From: Sandaracinomonas limnophila
GTDB lineage: Bacteria > Bacteroidota > Bacteroidia > Cytophagales > Spirosomataceae
Assembly: GCF_004005965.1 (NCBI RefSeq)
Contig: NZ_SACY01000001.1
Location: 310,001 to 374,000 of the forward strand
Reading direction: 5' to 3'
DNA length: 64,000 nt
Shown here: piece by piece, positions 1 through 7,963 of the stretch
Layout of the letters: every line of letters begins with the position of its first letter
Position numbering within the stretch: the first letter of the stretch is position 1
The notes under the pieces: model-generated
What the model saw: the letters and a program-made list of their open reading frames with translations, nothing else
Told to the model about the DNA's origin: nothing
The model's database searches: none
Translations under genes and position numbers: made by a program

Positions 1-1
1 G

Positions 2-985
2 TATGTTTCGTTTGCCTCAGTAGATGGTACCTGGACAGAACCCCAAAATTTGGGCCCAGTAGTAAATACAGGTGAAGCAGAAAGTACTCCATTCATTGCA
101 CCAGATGGTGTAACACTGTATTTCTCCTCTCCTGGACATATTGGATATGGCAACAATGATATTTTTATGACCCGTCGTTTAGATGATACTTGGACAAATT
201 GGTCGGAACCTGAAAACCTGGGACCAGTAATTAATACTCCACAATGGGATGGATATTTTTCTGTTTCTGCCAAGGGCGATTATGCGTATTTTAGTTCGGT
301 TAATGAAAAAAATAATGCAGAAGATATTTATCGAATAAAAATTCCAGAAAAAGTTAAACCATTAGCATTAGTTCAAATGACTGGACAAATTCAATTAAAA
401 AAATCACTTGAACCAACTGCTGCCCAAATTTTTATTAAAGGTCCATTACCGTCTGATACATTAACCATTGAACATGATCCTTATCTTGGAGATTATTCCT
501 TCCTTTGGCCTGCTAAAAAAGCCTTTACCATTGAAGTTAAAAAGAAAGGATTTTTAACCTTGGTTGAAAAATTCGATTATTCCAAAGAAAAACTATTTAC
601 CACTGTTAAACGAAATTTTGTTTTGGATGATCTACCATTAAATAAACGGTTCAACTTGCCAAATTTGATATTTGAACAAAGTAAATCTGATTTATTGCCT
701 GAAGGTTTAGCTGATTTGGATAAAATTATTCTTATTTTACAGGAAAATACAACTTATAAAGTGTTTTTAGAAGGATTTACTGATAACCAAGGAGATTGGA
801 ATGAAAATTTATTGCTCTCCCAAAAACGGGTAAATAATGTTAAGGATTATTTGGTTTCAAAAGGTATTTCCGAAGAAAGAATTAGAACAAAAGCTTGGGG
901 AAGTAGCAATCCTGTTTCAAGTAATTTAATAGAAGAAAAACGTAAATTTAATCGTAGAGTTGAATTTACCATCGTTAATGAGTAA
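2..985 (+). CDS. OmpA-family protein with PD40 repeats, 5' truncated by window edge (PorE-like)
   Basis: The frame is open from base 2, so the true start lies upstream of the window. The visible part begins with PD40/WD40-like beta-propeller repeats (LYFSSPGHIGYGNNDIF, YAYFSS). A carboxypeptidase-regulatory-like beta domain follows (about nt 365-620, with DPYLGDYSF and FTIEVKKKGFL). It ends in an OmpA peptidoglycan-binding domain (about nt 650-985, with LEGFTDNQG and KRKFNRRVEF). The order PD40, regulatory beta domain, OmpA is that of PorE, a type IX secretion accessory protein of Bacteroidota, but many other Bacteroidota OmpA proteins share it. The inferred location is the periplasm, tethering an outer-membrane assembly to peptidoglycan. 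The last bases overlap the start of the next gene by 8 nt. Confidence in OmpA/PD40 is high; the PorE assignment is tentative because the N-terminus is missing. Confidence 0.85.
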   Translation, partial: YVSFASVDGTWTEPQNLGPVVNTGEAESTPFIAPDGVTLYFSSPGHIGYGNNDIFMTRRLDDTWTNWSEPENLGPVINTPQWDGYFSVSAKGDYAYFSSVNEKNNAEDIYRIKIPEKVKPLALVQMTGQIQLKKSLEPTAAQIFIKGPLPSDTLTIEHDPYLGDYSFLWPAKKAFTIEVKKKGFLTLVEKFDYSKEKLFTTVKRNFVLDDLPLNKRFNLPNLIFEQSKSDLLPEGLADLDKIILILQENTTYKVFLEGFTDNQGDWNENLLLSQKRVNNVKDYLVSKGISEERIRTKAWGSSNPVSSNLIEEKRKFNRRVEFTIVNE

Positions 986-2111
986 GACAAATAAAATAGC
1001 TCATGTTTATTTTGAACAGCTAAATGGTGTACGTTTTTTGGCTGTCCTTTTGGTTTTAATTGATCATTGGTTTGCTGAAACATTACCTATTCCTTTAGGG
1101 CATTTAGGCGTTGTTATCTTTTTTGTTTTAAGTGGTTTTCTAATTACAAGAATCTTGTTTGAACAGGCCGATGATATTCGACAAAATTCTATTTCTTTTT
1201 GGGTAAAGGTTAAAAATTTTATTGTTCGTAGATCACTCAGAATTTTTCCAATTTATTTTCTTGTTTGTTTTTTAGGCTTGGTTTTAAATATTTCTCCAAT
1301 TCGCAAAGAATGGATTTGGTTGTTTACTTACACGCCTAATTGGTATATAATGTTTAAACATACCTGGTTGGGCGTTTGGGATCACTTTTGGAGTTTGGCT
1401 GTTGAAGAGCAATATTATTTACTATTCCCCTACTTTATATTTTTATTACCAATTAAGAAATACAAATGGTTATTTCTTTTTATGTTATTGGTTGGGGTTT
1501 TAAGTCGATTTATTTTTTATATAAATTATACAGCAATTGAACGCGAAAATTTTTGGCTTATCAATTATGTCAATCCATTTGCGGCAATTGATTGTTTTGG
1601 TTTAGGTGGAATTTTAGCTTATTTTTTTCATTTTGGTTTTTTTGAAAAAGTAAGAAAATGGTTTAATGCACTAACTATTATTTTTGCATTAATCTTAACT
1701 ATAAGCATCCTCCTATTAAATCATTTTCAAGAATTAAAACATGCAAGTTTTGGATTTTTAGTAATTGAAAGATTTATTTTTGCCCTTTTTTCATTTATAT
1801 TTTTAGGCTATTCTATTCAAGGAAAAGCTTCTGTTTTAGGCAAATTTTTAACATTTCAACCTATTGAATATTTAGGTAAAATATCCTATGGAATTTATTT
1901 ATATCATAACTTTATATTTAATATTTATCATAATCAAGGAAATACACTTTTTGGTTTTTTAGATAATAGGTTTGGGTTGTCTCAAATATTTTTATTTCAA
2001 AATCAATTCTTGCTTTTTTTGTTTAATTTTGTCCTATTAACCATTTTAGCTTTCCTATCTTGGAATTTAATTGAAAAACCATTTAACAAGCTAAAAAACA
2101 ATTTTAATTAA
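978..2111 (+). CDS. Acyltransferase 3 family membrane protein (O-acetyltransferase-like)
   Basis: A polytopic inner-membrane protein of 377 residues with the acyltransferase-3 (OafA/NodX) signature: RFLAVLLVLIDHW near the N-terminus, and FWSLAVEEQYYLLFP about 130 residues further on. About ten hydrophobic segments follow, and the last ends at the usual LIEKPF. Family members move acetyl or other acyl groups onto sugars of lipopolysaccharide, capsule or Nod factors. I chose the ATG at 978, which overlaps the preceding stop by 8 nt; an in-frame TTG at 960 would add only six residues. It lies 2 nt upstream of a GT2 glycosyltransferase, so a role in decorating a surface glycan is likely. The substrate is unknown. 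Confidence 0.88.
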   Translation: MSKTNKIAHVYFEQLNGVRFLAVLLVLIDHWFAETLPIPLGHLGVVIFFVLSGFLITRILFEQADDIRQNSISFWVKVKNFIVRRSLRIFPIYFLVCFLGLVLNISPIRKEWIWLFTYTPNWYIMFKHTWLGVWDHFWSLAVEEQYYLLFPYFIFLLPIKKYKWLFLFMLLVGVLSRFIFYINYTAIERENFWLINYVNPFAAIDCFGLGGILAYFFHFGFFEKVRKWFNALTIIFALILTISILLLNHFQELKHASFGFLVIERFIFALFSFIFLGYSIQGKASVLGKFLTFQPIEYLGKISYGIYLYHNFIFNIYHNQGNTLFGFLDNRFGLSQIFLFQNQFLLFLFNFVLLTILAFLSWNLIEKPFNKLKNNFN

Positions 2112-2113
2112 AT

Positions 2114-2857
2114 ATGTCTTTAGAATTAGCCGTTGTAATACCTGCCTATAACGAAGAAGCTTGTATCCAACCCGTAATTGAATCATGGGTGAATGGACTT
2201 TCCAAAATTGTACCTCAAGAAAATCTTAAAATCATCGTTGTTAATGATGGTTCGAAAGATAAAACAGGAGAACTTTTAGATGAATTAGCTGGAAGAAATT
2301 CTAATGTAACGGTGATTCATCAAAAAAATGGTGGCCATGGAAAGGCCGTCGTTACAGGATATGAAGCTGCATTGGAACTAAATCCAAGTTATATTTTTCA
2401 AACGGATTCAGATGATCAATTTTTGGTGGAAGATTTTGCTACATTATGGAATCGAAGATTTGAGTCAAAATTTATTTTAGGATTTAGACAAGTCCGTCAT
2501 GATGACAAATTTCGCTTATTGATCACACGAATTTTGAAATATTCACTATACTTTATTTACGGTACTTATATTTCTGATGCAAATATTCCTTATCGTTTAA
2601 TTGAAAAAGATTTTTTGAAAAAATTAATTGATTCTTTACCTAAGCAAACCCCTTTTGCACCCAATATTTTCTTATCGGTTTTAGCTAGAAAGGCTGGACA
2701 AAATACCTTGGATATTCCTGTACACCACATTGAAAGACAAACTGGAGAAGTTTCCATTCGCCACTTTAAATTATTGAAGGTTTGTTGGCAGAGTTTTAAA
2801 GAGCTATTTAATTTTAGAGTTAAAATTAATTCGTTAGTTAAAAAAATAAAATTATAG
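2114..2857 (+). CDS. Glycosyltransferase family 2 (DPM1/polyprenyl-phosphate glycosyltransferase type)
   Basis: A cytoplasmic GT-A fold glycosyltransferase of 247 residues. The N-terminal VVIPAYNEE (residues 7-15), VNDGS (43-47) and acidic TDSDDQ motif (97-102) bind the nucleotide-sugar and metal. GGHGKAVVTGYE resembles the dolichyl/undecaprenyl-phosphate mannose or glucose synthase group. No C-terminal membrane anchor is visible. Such enzymes charge undecaprenyl phosphate with a sugar that GT-C membrane enzymes then use outside the membrane. The convergent neighbour is a possible GT-C protein, but functional pairing is only inferred. The 3' end overlaps that neighbour by 6 bp. Confidence 0.85.
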   Translation: MSLELAVVIPAYNEEACIQPVIESWVNGLSKIVPQENLKIIVVNDGSKDKTGELLDELAGRNSNVTVIHQKNGGHGKAVVTGYEAALELNPSYIFQTDSDDQFLVEDFATLWNRRFESKFILGFRQVRHDDKFRLLITRILKYSLYFIYGTYISDANIPYRLIEKDFLKKLIDSLPKQTPFAPNIFLSVLARKAGQNTLDIPVHHIERQTGEVSIRHFKLLKVCWQSFKELFNFRVKINSLVKKIKL

Positions 2858-4468
2858 GAAGCTAATTACTGAATTTTCAATCTTTTCCATTTGTAAAATA
2901 GAAAAATTTGAATCAATTATTATTTTAAAGTATGAGTATGGATTGGATTTGTCTAAATTTAAATTTTTAAAATATAAATATTCATAATTAGTAAATAGAA
3001 AGGAGTTTAATGGCAAAATATCCTTTATATTTTCGTTCTTTAAAATAATTAAAAATGCATTTTTATTTATATTTTTAATAGGAAATTTGCTCTGAAAAAT
3101 TGTTAATTTAAATGTGTTTGAGTTTTCTCTAGAGAAATTTATTTTTGACTCAATATTCTTAGAATAATTTTTAAATTTTACCGCTTTTATTATAAGATTG
3201 GTATCAAGTAACTTATCAGTAAATTTAAAATTTGTTTTACTAAATAAATTATTAGTCTTTCCCCCACTTTCATTAAAACTATAAAATGAGCCATTTCGTT
3301 TAAAGCTCATTTCATCTGAAATTAATTTAGATTTACCTAAGTAATAATTATTTATTCCAATATAATTTCCGTAGAAAAATATAAAACCTCCAGTTAAACA
3401 AAGGGGTAAAATTAATCTAGGGAACTGAAGTAAAATTTTGTAAAAAATAAATAAACAAAAAATGTAATGGTAGAATTTGAATCTTAAGGCAAGTGATGTA
3501 TTTAATAATTCATTCCCATCACCTCTGGCAATGGATACCATCGCCGCCATTCCAATTAAGGTTAAAATAATAAGATCTATTGATTCTATATTTAATTTTT
3601 TAGTTTTTTTGAAATCTAAATATTTTAAATAGAAAAAGCTAATTAATGATATTATACCCCAAATTGTGTTTATTAAAAAAGGGTGACCATTACTTCTTAA
3701 AGGAAACGCCCCCCCTAGAAATAAGAAAAAAGATTGAATTTTATTAGACCAAAGATTTAAAAAGTTTGAGTGTGAATCGTTAGGATTTATTCCATCTGAA
3801 GGGAAATTATAAAAAATAAAAAATATAATTATGGCTACTGCTAATACTGAATAATATTTTACAATGGATTGTTTTTTTAATAATAAATATAAAATTGTTA
3901 GAGGCAAAATAACCAATCCTTCTCCACTGATAAAAGGACATATTATTGAGATAATTAATGCAAAATAGATTTTTCTAGGTAAATAATAGGCGTAAATTAT
4001 TAAAAATAAAAGAGAAGAAAAATGTTGCCCTGCACTCATTAATCCAAGATTATCAATATGACAATCGAGGTTAAAATATATAAAAATAAATGGTAGTAAA
4101 AATGTAATTTTTTGCTTCTTAAAATTTAAAATTTTGGCAGAAAAATAAACAAAAAATATATTTTGAAGTAAATTAATTGCTAAGGTTAAAATTTTAAAAT
4201 TGATGCTGCTAAATATTTTTACGTATACCAAAAGATATAATTTGGAAAGGATTATTTTATGCGGAAATGCTTGGTATTCAAATAGAAATTTAATTAATTC
4301 CCAAAGGGTAAACTCTGATTTTTCAAAATAGTATACTACTGATAAAAAATTATAATCATCCTGCGAATTAGGAAAATTTAATATTACTTCGTTTTGAAAA
4401 AAAAATATTACTAAAATGCCAATAGACATTAAAGTAATATTTTGAATTTTACCCTTAATATGTAACAA
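2852..4468 (-). CDS. Unknown polytopic membrane protein, possible GT-C-type glycosyltransferase
   Basis: The protein is about 525-538 residues and I do not recognise a specific family. The first ~370 residues hold roughly ten hydrophobic helices; the last ~150 residues are polar, Asn/Lys/Ser-rich and probably extracytoplasmic. The first loop contains an adjacent acidic pair (NSQDDYNFL), where GT-C glycosyltransferases carry catalytic acids. Base composition is visibly more AT-rich than in its neighbours, which suggests a recently acquired or fast-evolving glycan gene. The frame opens with TTG at 4468, which gives a Lys-containing lead before helix 1; the first ATG is at 4429. It lies 15 nt (or 54 nt) downstream of ahpD on the same strand and overlaps the GT2 gene tail-to-tail. 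Confidence 0.6.
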   Translation of the reverse strand: MLHIKGKIQNITLMSIGILVIFFFQNEVILNFPNSQDDYNFLSVVYYFEKSEFTLWELIKFLFEYQAFPHKIILSKLYLLVYVKIFSSINFKILTLAINLLQNIFFVYFSAKILNFKKQKITFLLPFIFIYFNLDCHIDNLGLMSAGQHFSSLLFLIIYAYYLPRKIYFALIISIICPFISGEGLVILPLTILYLLLKKQSIVKYYSVLAVAIIIFFIFYNFPSDGINPNDSHSNFLNLWSNKIQSFFLFLGGAFPLRSNGHPFLINTIWGIISLISFFYLKYLDFKKTKKLNIESIDLIILTLIGMAAMVSIARGDGNELLNTSLALRFKFYHYIFCLFIFYKILLQFPRLILPLCLTGGFIFFYGNYIGINNYYLGKSKLISDEMSFKRNGSFYSFNESGGKTNNLFSKTNFKFTDKLLDTNLIIKAVKFKNYSKNIESKINFSRENSNTFKLTIFQSKFPIKNINKNAFLIILKNENIKDILPLNSFLFTNYEYLYFKNLNLDKSNPYSYFKIIIDSNFSILQMEKIENSVISFL

Positions 4469-4483
4469 TAGATGGAGTTTAAA

Positions 4484-5056
4484 CTACAATATTACTAATA
4501 AACTCTTAAATATTGCAGTTAATCGAACAGCATCAAATATTCGAGCTTCACTTGCTCCATGATTTCTTACCGATTCTTCATGTGACCTAACACACATTTC
4601 ACAACCGTTTAAAGCAGAAACAGCTAAACTCGCTAATTCAAAAAATTCTTTTCCTAAAACAGGATTCATCATGATCGACATTCTGATACCCACAGGCGCA
4701 ACATTGTAATATTCTTTATCAACAAAATGTTTGAATCGATAAAATACATTGTTTGCATTTAATAAAGAAGTTAAAGCATGTATCTCATTGATTTCAGCTT
4801 CTGTAGCCCCCTTTTCGATACATTTCTGCGTTAAAGAATTTATTGTTAATTCATGCTTTTGATTTACAGAAACAGATAAGGCTAATAAATAGGCTTCTTT
4901 CTCATTTAAGTTGGGGAATTTTAAAGCATTAGAAACATTAATTTTTAAATCTCTAACATATCGATGATCAGCAGCATCTAATTGCTCTAATAGTGGAAAT
5001 TTAATTTGAGAATCTAATCCCAATTCTAGTAATAAATTATCTCTTGTTTCGCTCAT
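4484..5056 (-). CDS. ahpD: Alkylhydroperoxidase AhpD-like protein
   Basis: A 190-residue carboxymuconolactone decarboxylase/AhpD-fold protein. The active-site CEMCVRSHE carries C152, C155 and H159, and E140 lies 12 residues before the first cysteine, as in the Mycobacterium AhpD proton-relay site. In that system AhpD, reduced by a lipoyl dihydrolipoamide acyltransferase, in turn reduces AhpC. I chose the ATG at 5056; the open frame upstream runs back through a hairpin and into ahpC and is not plausible as coding. It sits 46 nt downstream of ahpC and is separated from it by a strong stem-loop, so its level may be set independently. Membership in a peroxide-defence unit with ahpC and divergent oxyR is well supported. 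Confidence 0.88.
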   Translation of the reverse strand: MSETRDNLLLELGLDSQIKFPLLEQLDAADHRYVRDLKINVSNALKFPNLNEKEAYLLALSVSVNQKHELTINSLTQKCIEKGATEAEINEIHALTSLLNANNVFYRFKHFVDKEYYNVAPVGIRMSIMMNPVLGKEFFELASLAVSALNGCEMCVRSHEESVRNHGASEARIFDAVRLTAIFKSLLVIL

Positions 5057-5065
5057 GGTCTTAAA

Positions 5066-5096
5066 ATTTAAATGCCCCGAATTTCGGGGCATTTGA
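5066..5096 (-). terminator. Intercistronic stem-loop between ahpC and ahpD
   Basis: A perfect inverted repeat of 12-bp arms (5070-5081 and 5083-5094) around one central base; allowing a loop of five bases, the stem is 10 bp with a GCCCCG core. On the minus strand it is followed by a T/A-rich stretch and then the ahpD start. It looks like an intrinsic terminator or RNA-processing stem that would make ahpC transcript more abundant than ahpD. Confidence 0.65.
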
Positions 5097-5102
5097 TTTG
5101 AA

Positions 5103-5642
5103 TTATAATGTTGCCTCTCCTGGCTTCCAGTTACATGGACACAACTCGTCTGTTTGTAAAGCATCCAATACACGGATTACTTCATCTACATTTCTACCAA
5201 CGGATAAATCATTTGCAGATACCCAACGGATAATTCCTTGTGGATCTACAATATAAGTTACACGGTAAGCAACTTTATCTCCATCAGTTAAAATTCCTAA
5301 TTCCTCCGCTAAACTCTTAGAAGTGTCAGCCAACATAGGGAATTTTAATCCTTTTAGGTCAGCATGGTTGTTTCTCCAAGCCAAGTGAACAAATTCTGAG
5401 TCTGTTGATGCACCAATTAAATTAGCATCTCTGTCTGCAAAATCTCCAGCTCTTTTGTTAAATTCTGCAATTTCTGTTGGACATACAAATGTGAAATCTT
5501 TTGGCCACCAAAACATTACCATCCATTTTCCCGACTTGATATGATCTTCATTTGTGATATCTACAAATTCAGTATCTAAAGTAACAACTGCTTTTTTTGA
5601 AAACGTAGGAAACTTTGCTCCTAATCCTAACATGTGTGACAT
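5103..5642 (-). CDS. ahpC: Peroxiredoxin, alkyl hydroperoxide reductase AhpC
   Basis: A typical 2-Cys peroxiredoxin of 179 residues. The peroxidatic Cys54 lies in FTFVCPTE. The C-terminus ends in DELCPCNWKPGEATL, with Cys168 and Cys170. This three-cysteine pattern matches Mycobacterium tuberculosis AhpC (DELCACNW), which AhpD reduces, rather than the single resolving cysteine of enterobacterial AhpC, which AhpF reduces. It reduces hydrogen peroxide, organic peroxides and peroxynitrite in the cytoplasm. ahpD lies downstream and oxyR is divergent. Start ATG at 5642; the Met at residue 4 is an alternative. Confidence 0.95.
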   Translation of the reverse strand: MSHMLGLGAKFPTFSKKAVVTLDTEFVDITNEDHIKSGKWMVMFWWPKDFTFVCPTEIAEFNKRAGDFADRDANLIGASTDSEFVHLAWRNNHADLKGLKFPMLADTSKSLAEELGILTDGDKVAYRVTYIVDPQGIIRWVSANDLSVGRNVDEVIRVLDALQTDELCPCNWKPGEATL

Positions 5643-5736
5643 TTTTTTCTTTGTTTAAATTTGATAATGCAAATATCAACAAGGTTTTACTATAAATCAA
5701 ATTTATATTTTTTATATTGCTATAAAATTTACTTAT
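5643..5736. promoter_or_regulatory. Divergent ahpC/oxyR promoter region
   Basis: A 94-nt AT-rich spacer between the divergent starts. For ahpC, minus-strand TAAATTTG (5698-5705) matches the Bacteroidota -7 box TAnnTTTG, with a 3-of-4 match to the -33 TTTG 17 nt further upstream; the leader would be about 50 nt. For oxyR, a plus-strand TAAATTTG lies at 5656-5663 but no clear -33 is visible. OxyR would be expected to bind here, yet I cannot recognise a full four-part OxyR site. Two TATAG-like half-elements lie at about 5690 and 5720. Confidence 0.45.
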
Positions 5737-6660
5737 ATGACTTTAACTCAATTAGAATATATAGTTGCAATCGCAGATTTTAACAGTTTTTCAAAAGCTG
5801 CAGATCATTGCTGCGTAACTCAACCTGGGCTAAGTATTCAAATAACAAATTTAGAAGATGAGTTACAAATGTCTCTATTCGACCGAAAGTCCAAACCTAT
5901 TGTACCAACTTCTTATGGTGAAGAAATTATCAAGCAAGCGCGAATAATTTTAAATGAAGTAAGTAATTTAAAGGCGCTATCAAAAGGCTATGGGACTCAA
6001 ATTTCTGGTAATATTAATGTAGGAATTATCCCAACAGTTGCCCCCTATTTAGTTCCAAAGTTTTTATCCAATTTAAATAAAAAATATCCAGAACTTCAAG
6101 TGATAATATCTGAATTAACCACTGAACAAATCAAACAACAAATTAAAGAAGGTAAAATAGATTTGGGGATTTTGGTTACCCCCTTAAATGTAGATTCATT
6201 AAATGAAATACCCCTTTATTACGAAGAATTATTATTGTTTTCAAATTATTATTCAACCAAAAATGAAATAGCAAAAGAAATTAAACCTGATTTATTGTGG
6301 CTTTTAGAGGAAGGCCATTGCCTTTCTAATCAAATTAATTTCATCTGTAACCTTAGAAATTTAAAAAATAAAAATTCAAACTTTGTTTATAAATCGGGTA
6401 GTTTGGAGACCATAGTACGCTTAGCGAACGATTCTAATGCTCAAACAATAATTCCACTTATGGTATTGGACTATTTGCCACAAGAAATTAAACAGAAGAC
6501 TTTTGAAATATTACCCGCTAAACCTTTTCGTGAGGTGTCGCTCATTCATAATAAATCTTTTATTCGAAAAGCTGTACTAAAAGCAATTCAAGAGGAAATC
6601 TTAACCTGTATACCTGACAATTGGAAATCTAAAATGGAAAGAAATATTATTCCGATTTAA
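5737..6660 (+). CDS. oxyR: OxyR-type LysR-family peroxide sensor/regulator
   Basis: A 307-residue LysR-family regulator. The N-terminal winged helix-turn-helix (residues 1-60; FSKAADHCCVTQPGLS...LFDR) precedes a periplasmic-binding-like effector domain. The key feature is Cys195 and Cys204 in HCLSNQINFIC. The nine-residue spacing equals that of the redox pair Cys199/Cys208 in E. coli OxyR, so disulfide-based peroxide sensing is expected. It is divergent to ahpC-ahpD, the classical OxyR target. Its 3' end overlaps the convergent MFS gene by 14 bp. Confidence 0.92.
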   Translation: MTLTQLEYIVAIADFNSFSKAADHCCVTQPGLSIQITNLEDELQMSLFDRKSKPIVPTSYGEEIIKQARIILNEVSNLKALSKGYGTQISGNINVGIIPTVAPYLVPKFLSNLNKKYPELQVIISELTTEQIKQQIKEGKIDLGILVTPLNVDSLNEIPLYYEELLLFSNYYSTKNEIAKEIKPDLLWLLEEGHCLSNQINFICNLRNLKNKNSNFVYKSGSLETIVRLANDSNAQTIIPLMVLDYLPQEIKQKTFEILPAKPFREVSLIHNKSFIRKAVLKAIQEEILTCIPDNWKSKMERNIIPI

Positions 6661-7963
6661 GTGCTATTGAATTTAATTTTAGCAATTTACTTAGGAAAAA
6701 TAGGCTTATCAGAAATAAAAAGATTAAAAAGAAAACCCCATTTCTCATATTGCCTGTAAATTGAATGAAAAGTCCAAATACCGCAGTGCCAATTACAGTA
6801 GAAAGTCGCTCGCACACATCATAAAAACTGAAAAACGATGCAGTATCTTTTTCATTTCTGGGACAAAGCTTTGCATAAGTAGCTCTACTATTTGCTTGTA
6901 TTCCACCCATCACAAATCCTATTCCTCCAGCTAAAATAAAGAAGTTTAACTCGTCTACTACTTTATACGCATAAAAACAAACAATTATCCAAATGCAAAC
7001 AATGCTTATTAAGGCTTGAATATTACCAAATCTCTTGGATAAATATGCACAAGTATAAGATCCAGGAATGGCTATTAATTGAATGATTAGGATGGTAATG
7101 ATCAGGGATTGAGAAGGTAAATGTAATTCTTGACCACCAAATAAAGCGCCTAAAAATAAAACAGTTTGCGCCCCCATATTATAAAAGAAAAAGGCAAAAA
7201 GATAATTTCGAACGACAGGTAATTGCTTGATTTCTTTTAAAACATTTCTTAATTCTTTTAATCCACCTAACCACCAATGTTTATGTTCAATTGATTTGGT
7301 TTTGATTGATTTAGGTAAATAATAAAAAGGTATTTGAGCAAAAACTATCCACCAAATTCCAACTGTTAAAAATGAAATTCTTGAAGCAACTCCACCAGAA
7401 ATATTGCCATACCATTCTGGTTTTAAAACCATACTTAAATTTTGTAAAAGCAATAAAACGCTACCAACGTATCCCAAAGTAAATCCTTTGGCACTTAATT
7501 TGTCAAACCGGTCTGGACTTGCAATCTCTGGTAAATACGAATTGTAAAATACAATGCTACCTCCCCAACCGATGATTGAAAAAAGGAAACCTAATGTGCC
7601 TAACCAATAATTTCCTTCTGTAAAGAAATACAAGATCATGCAACTGACAGAACCTAAGTAACAAAAACCTTTCATAAAAGATTTTTTATTACCTAAGTAA
7701 TCTGAAATACCTGAAAATATGGGAATACCAACAGCCAGAAACAGAAAAGCTAAGGAAATAGTATAGGAATAAACAGCAGTATTTGGGATTTGTAATCCAA
7801 ATATATTTAATACTGTTGGATTTGAAGCCCCTAACATTACAGCTGCAATTGGAAAATATATAGGAAAAATTGCAGAAGTTATAGTTAATGAATGAACCGA
7901 ATTAGCCCAGTCGTAAAACGCCCAAGCTGTTAATACTTTCGGTTGATTCAGTTTTCCTTCCAT
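6647..7963 (-). CDS. MFS transporter, UMF1/Atg22-like family
   Basis: A 438-residue inner-membrane protein with about 12 transmembrane helices. The opening WAFYDWANSVHSLTITSAIFPIYF is the hallmark of the UMF1/Atg22-like branch of the major facilitator superfamily. GGIQANSRATYAKLCP and FFSFYDVCERLSTVIGTAVFG later in the chain fit the same group. Yeast Atg22 exports amino acids from the vacuole, but bacterial members have no settled substrate. Its ATG shares one base with the parC stop, so it is the last gene of the minus-strand operon with parC. It has no evident functional link to topoisomerase. Confidence 0.88.
   Translation of the reverse strand: MEGKLNQPKVLTAWAFYDWANSVHSLTITSAIFPIYFPIAAVMLGASNPTVLNIFGLQIPNTAVYSYTISLAFLFLAVGIPIFSGISDYLGNKKSFMKGFCYLGSVSCMILYFFTEGNYWLGTLGFLFSIIGWGGSIVFYNSYLPEIASPDRFDKLSAKGFTLGYVGSVLLLLQNLSMVLKPEWYGNISGGVASRISFLTVGIWWIVFAQIPFYYLPKSIKTKSIEHKHWWLGGLKELRNVLKEIKQLPVVRNYLFAFFFYNMGAQTVLFLGALFGGQELHLPSQSLIITILIIQLIAIPGSYTCAYLSKRFGNIQALISIVCIWIIVCFYAYKVVDELNFFILAGGIGFVMGGIQANSRATYAKLCPRNEKDTASFFSFYDVCERLSTVIGTAVFGLFIQFTGNMRNGVFFLIFLFLISLFFLSKLLKLNSIALKSE

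Noticed and set aside
4484-5173. Longer ahpD reading frame starting inside ahpC
   Set aside because: The extra 39 codons run through the ahpC 3' end and the intercistronic hairpin; the AhpD family begins at the ATG at 5056.
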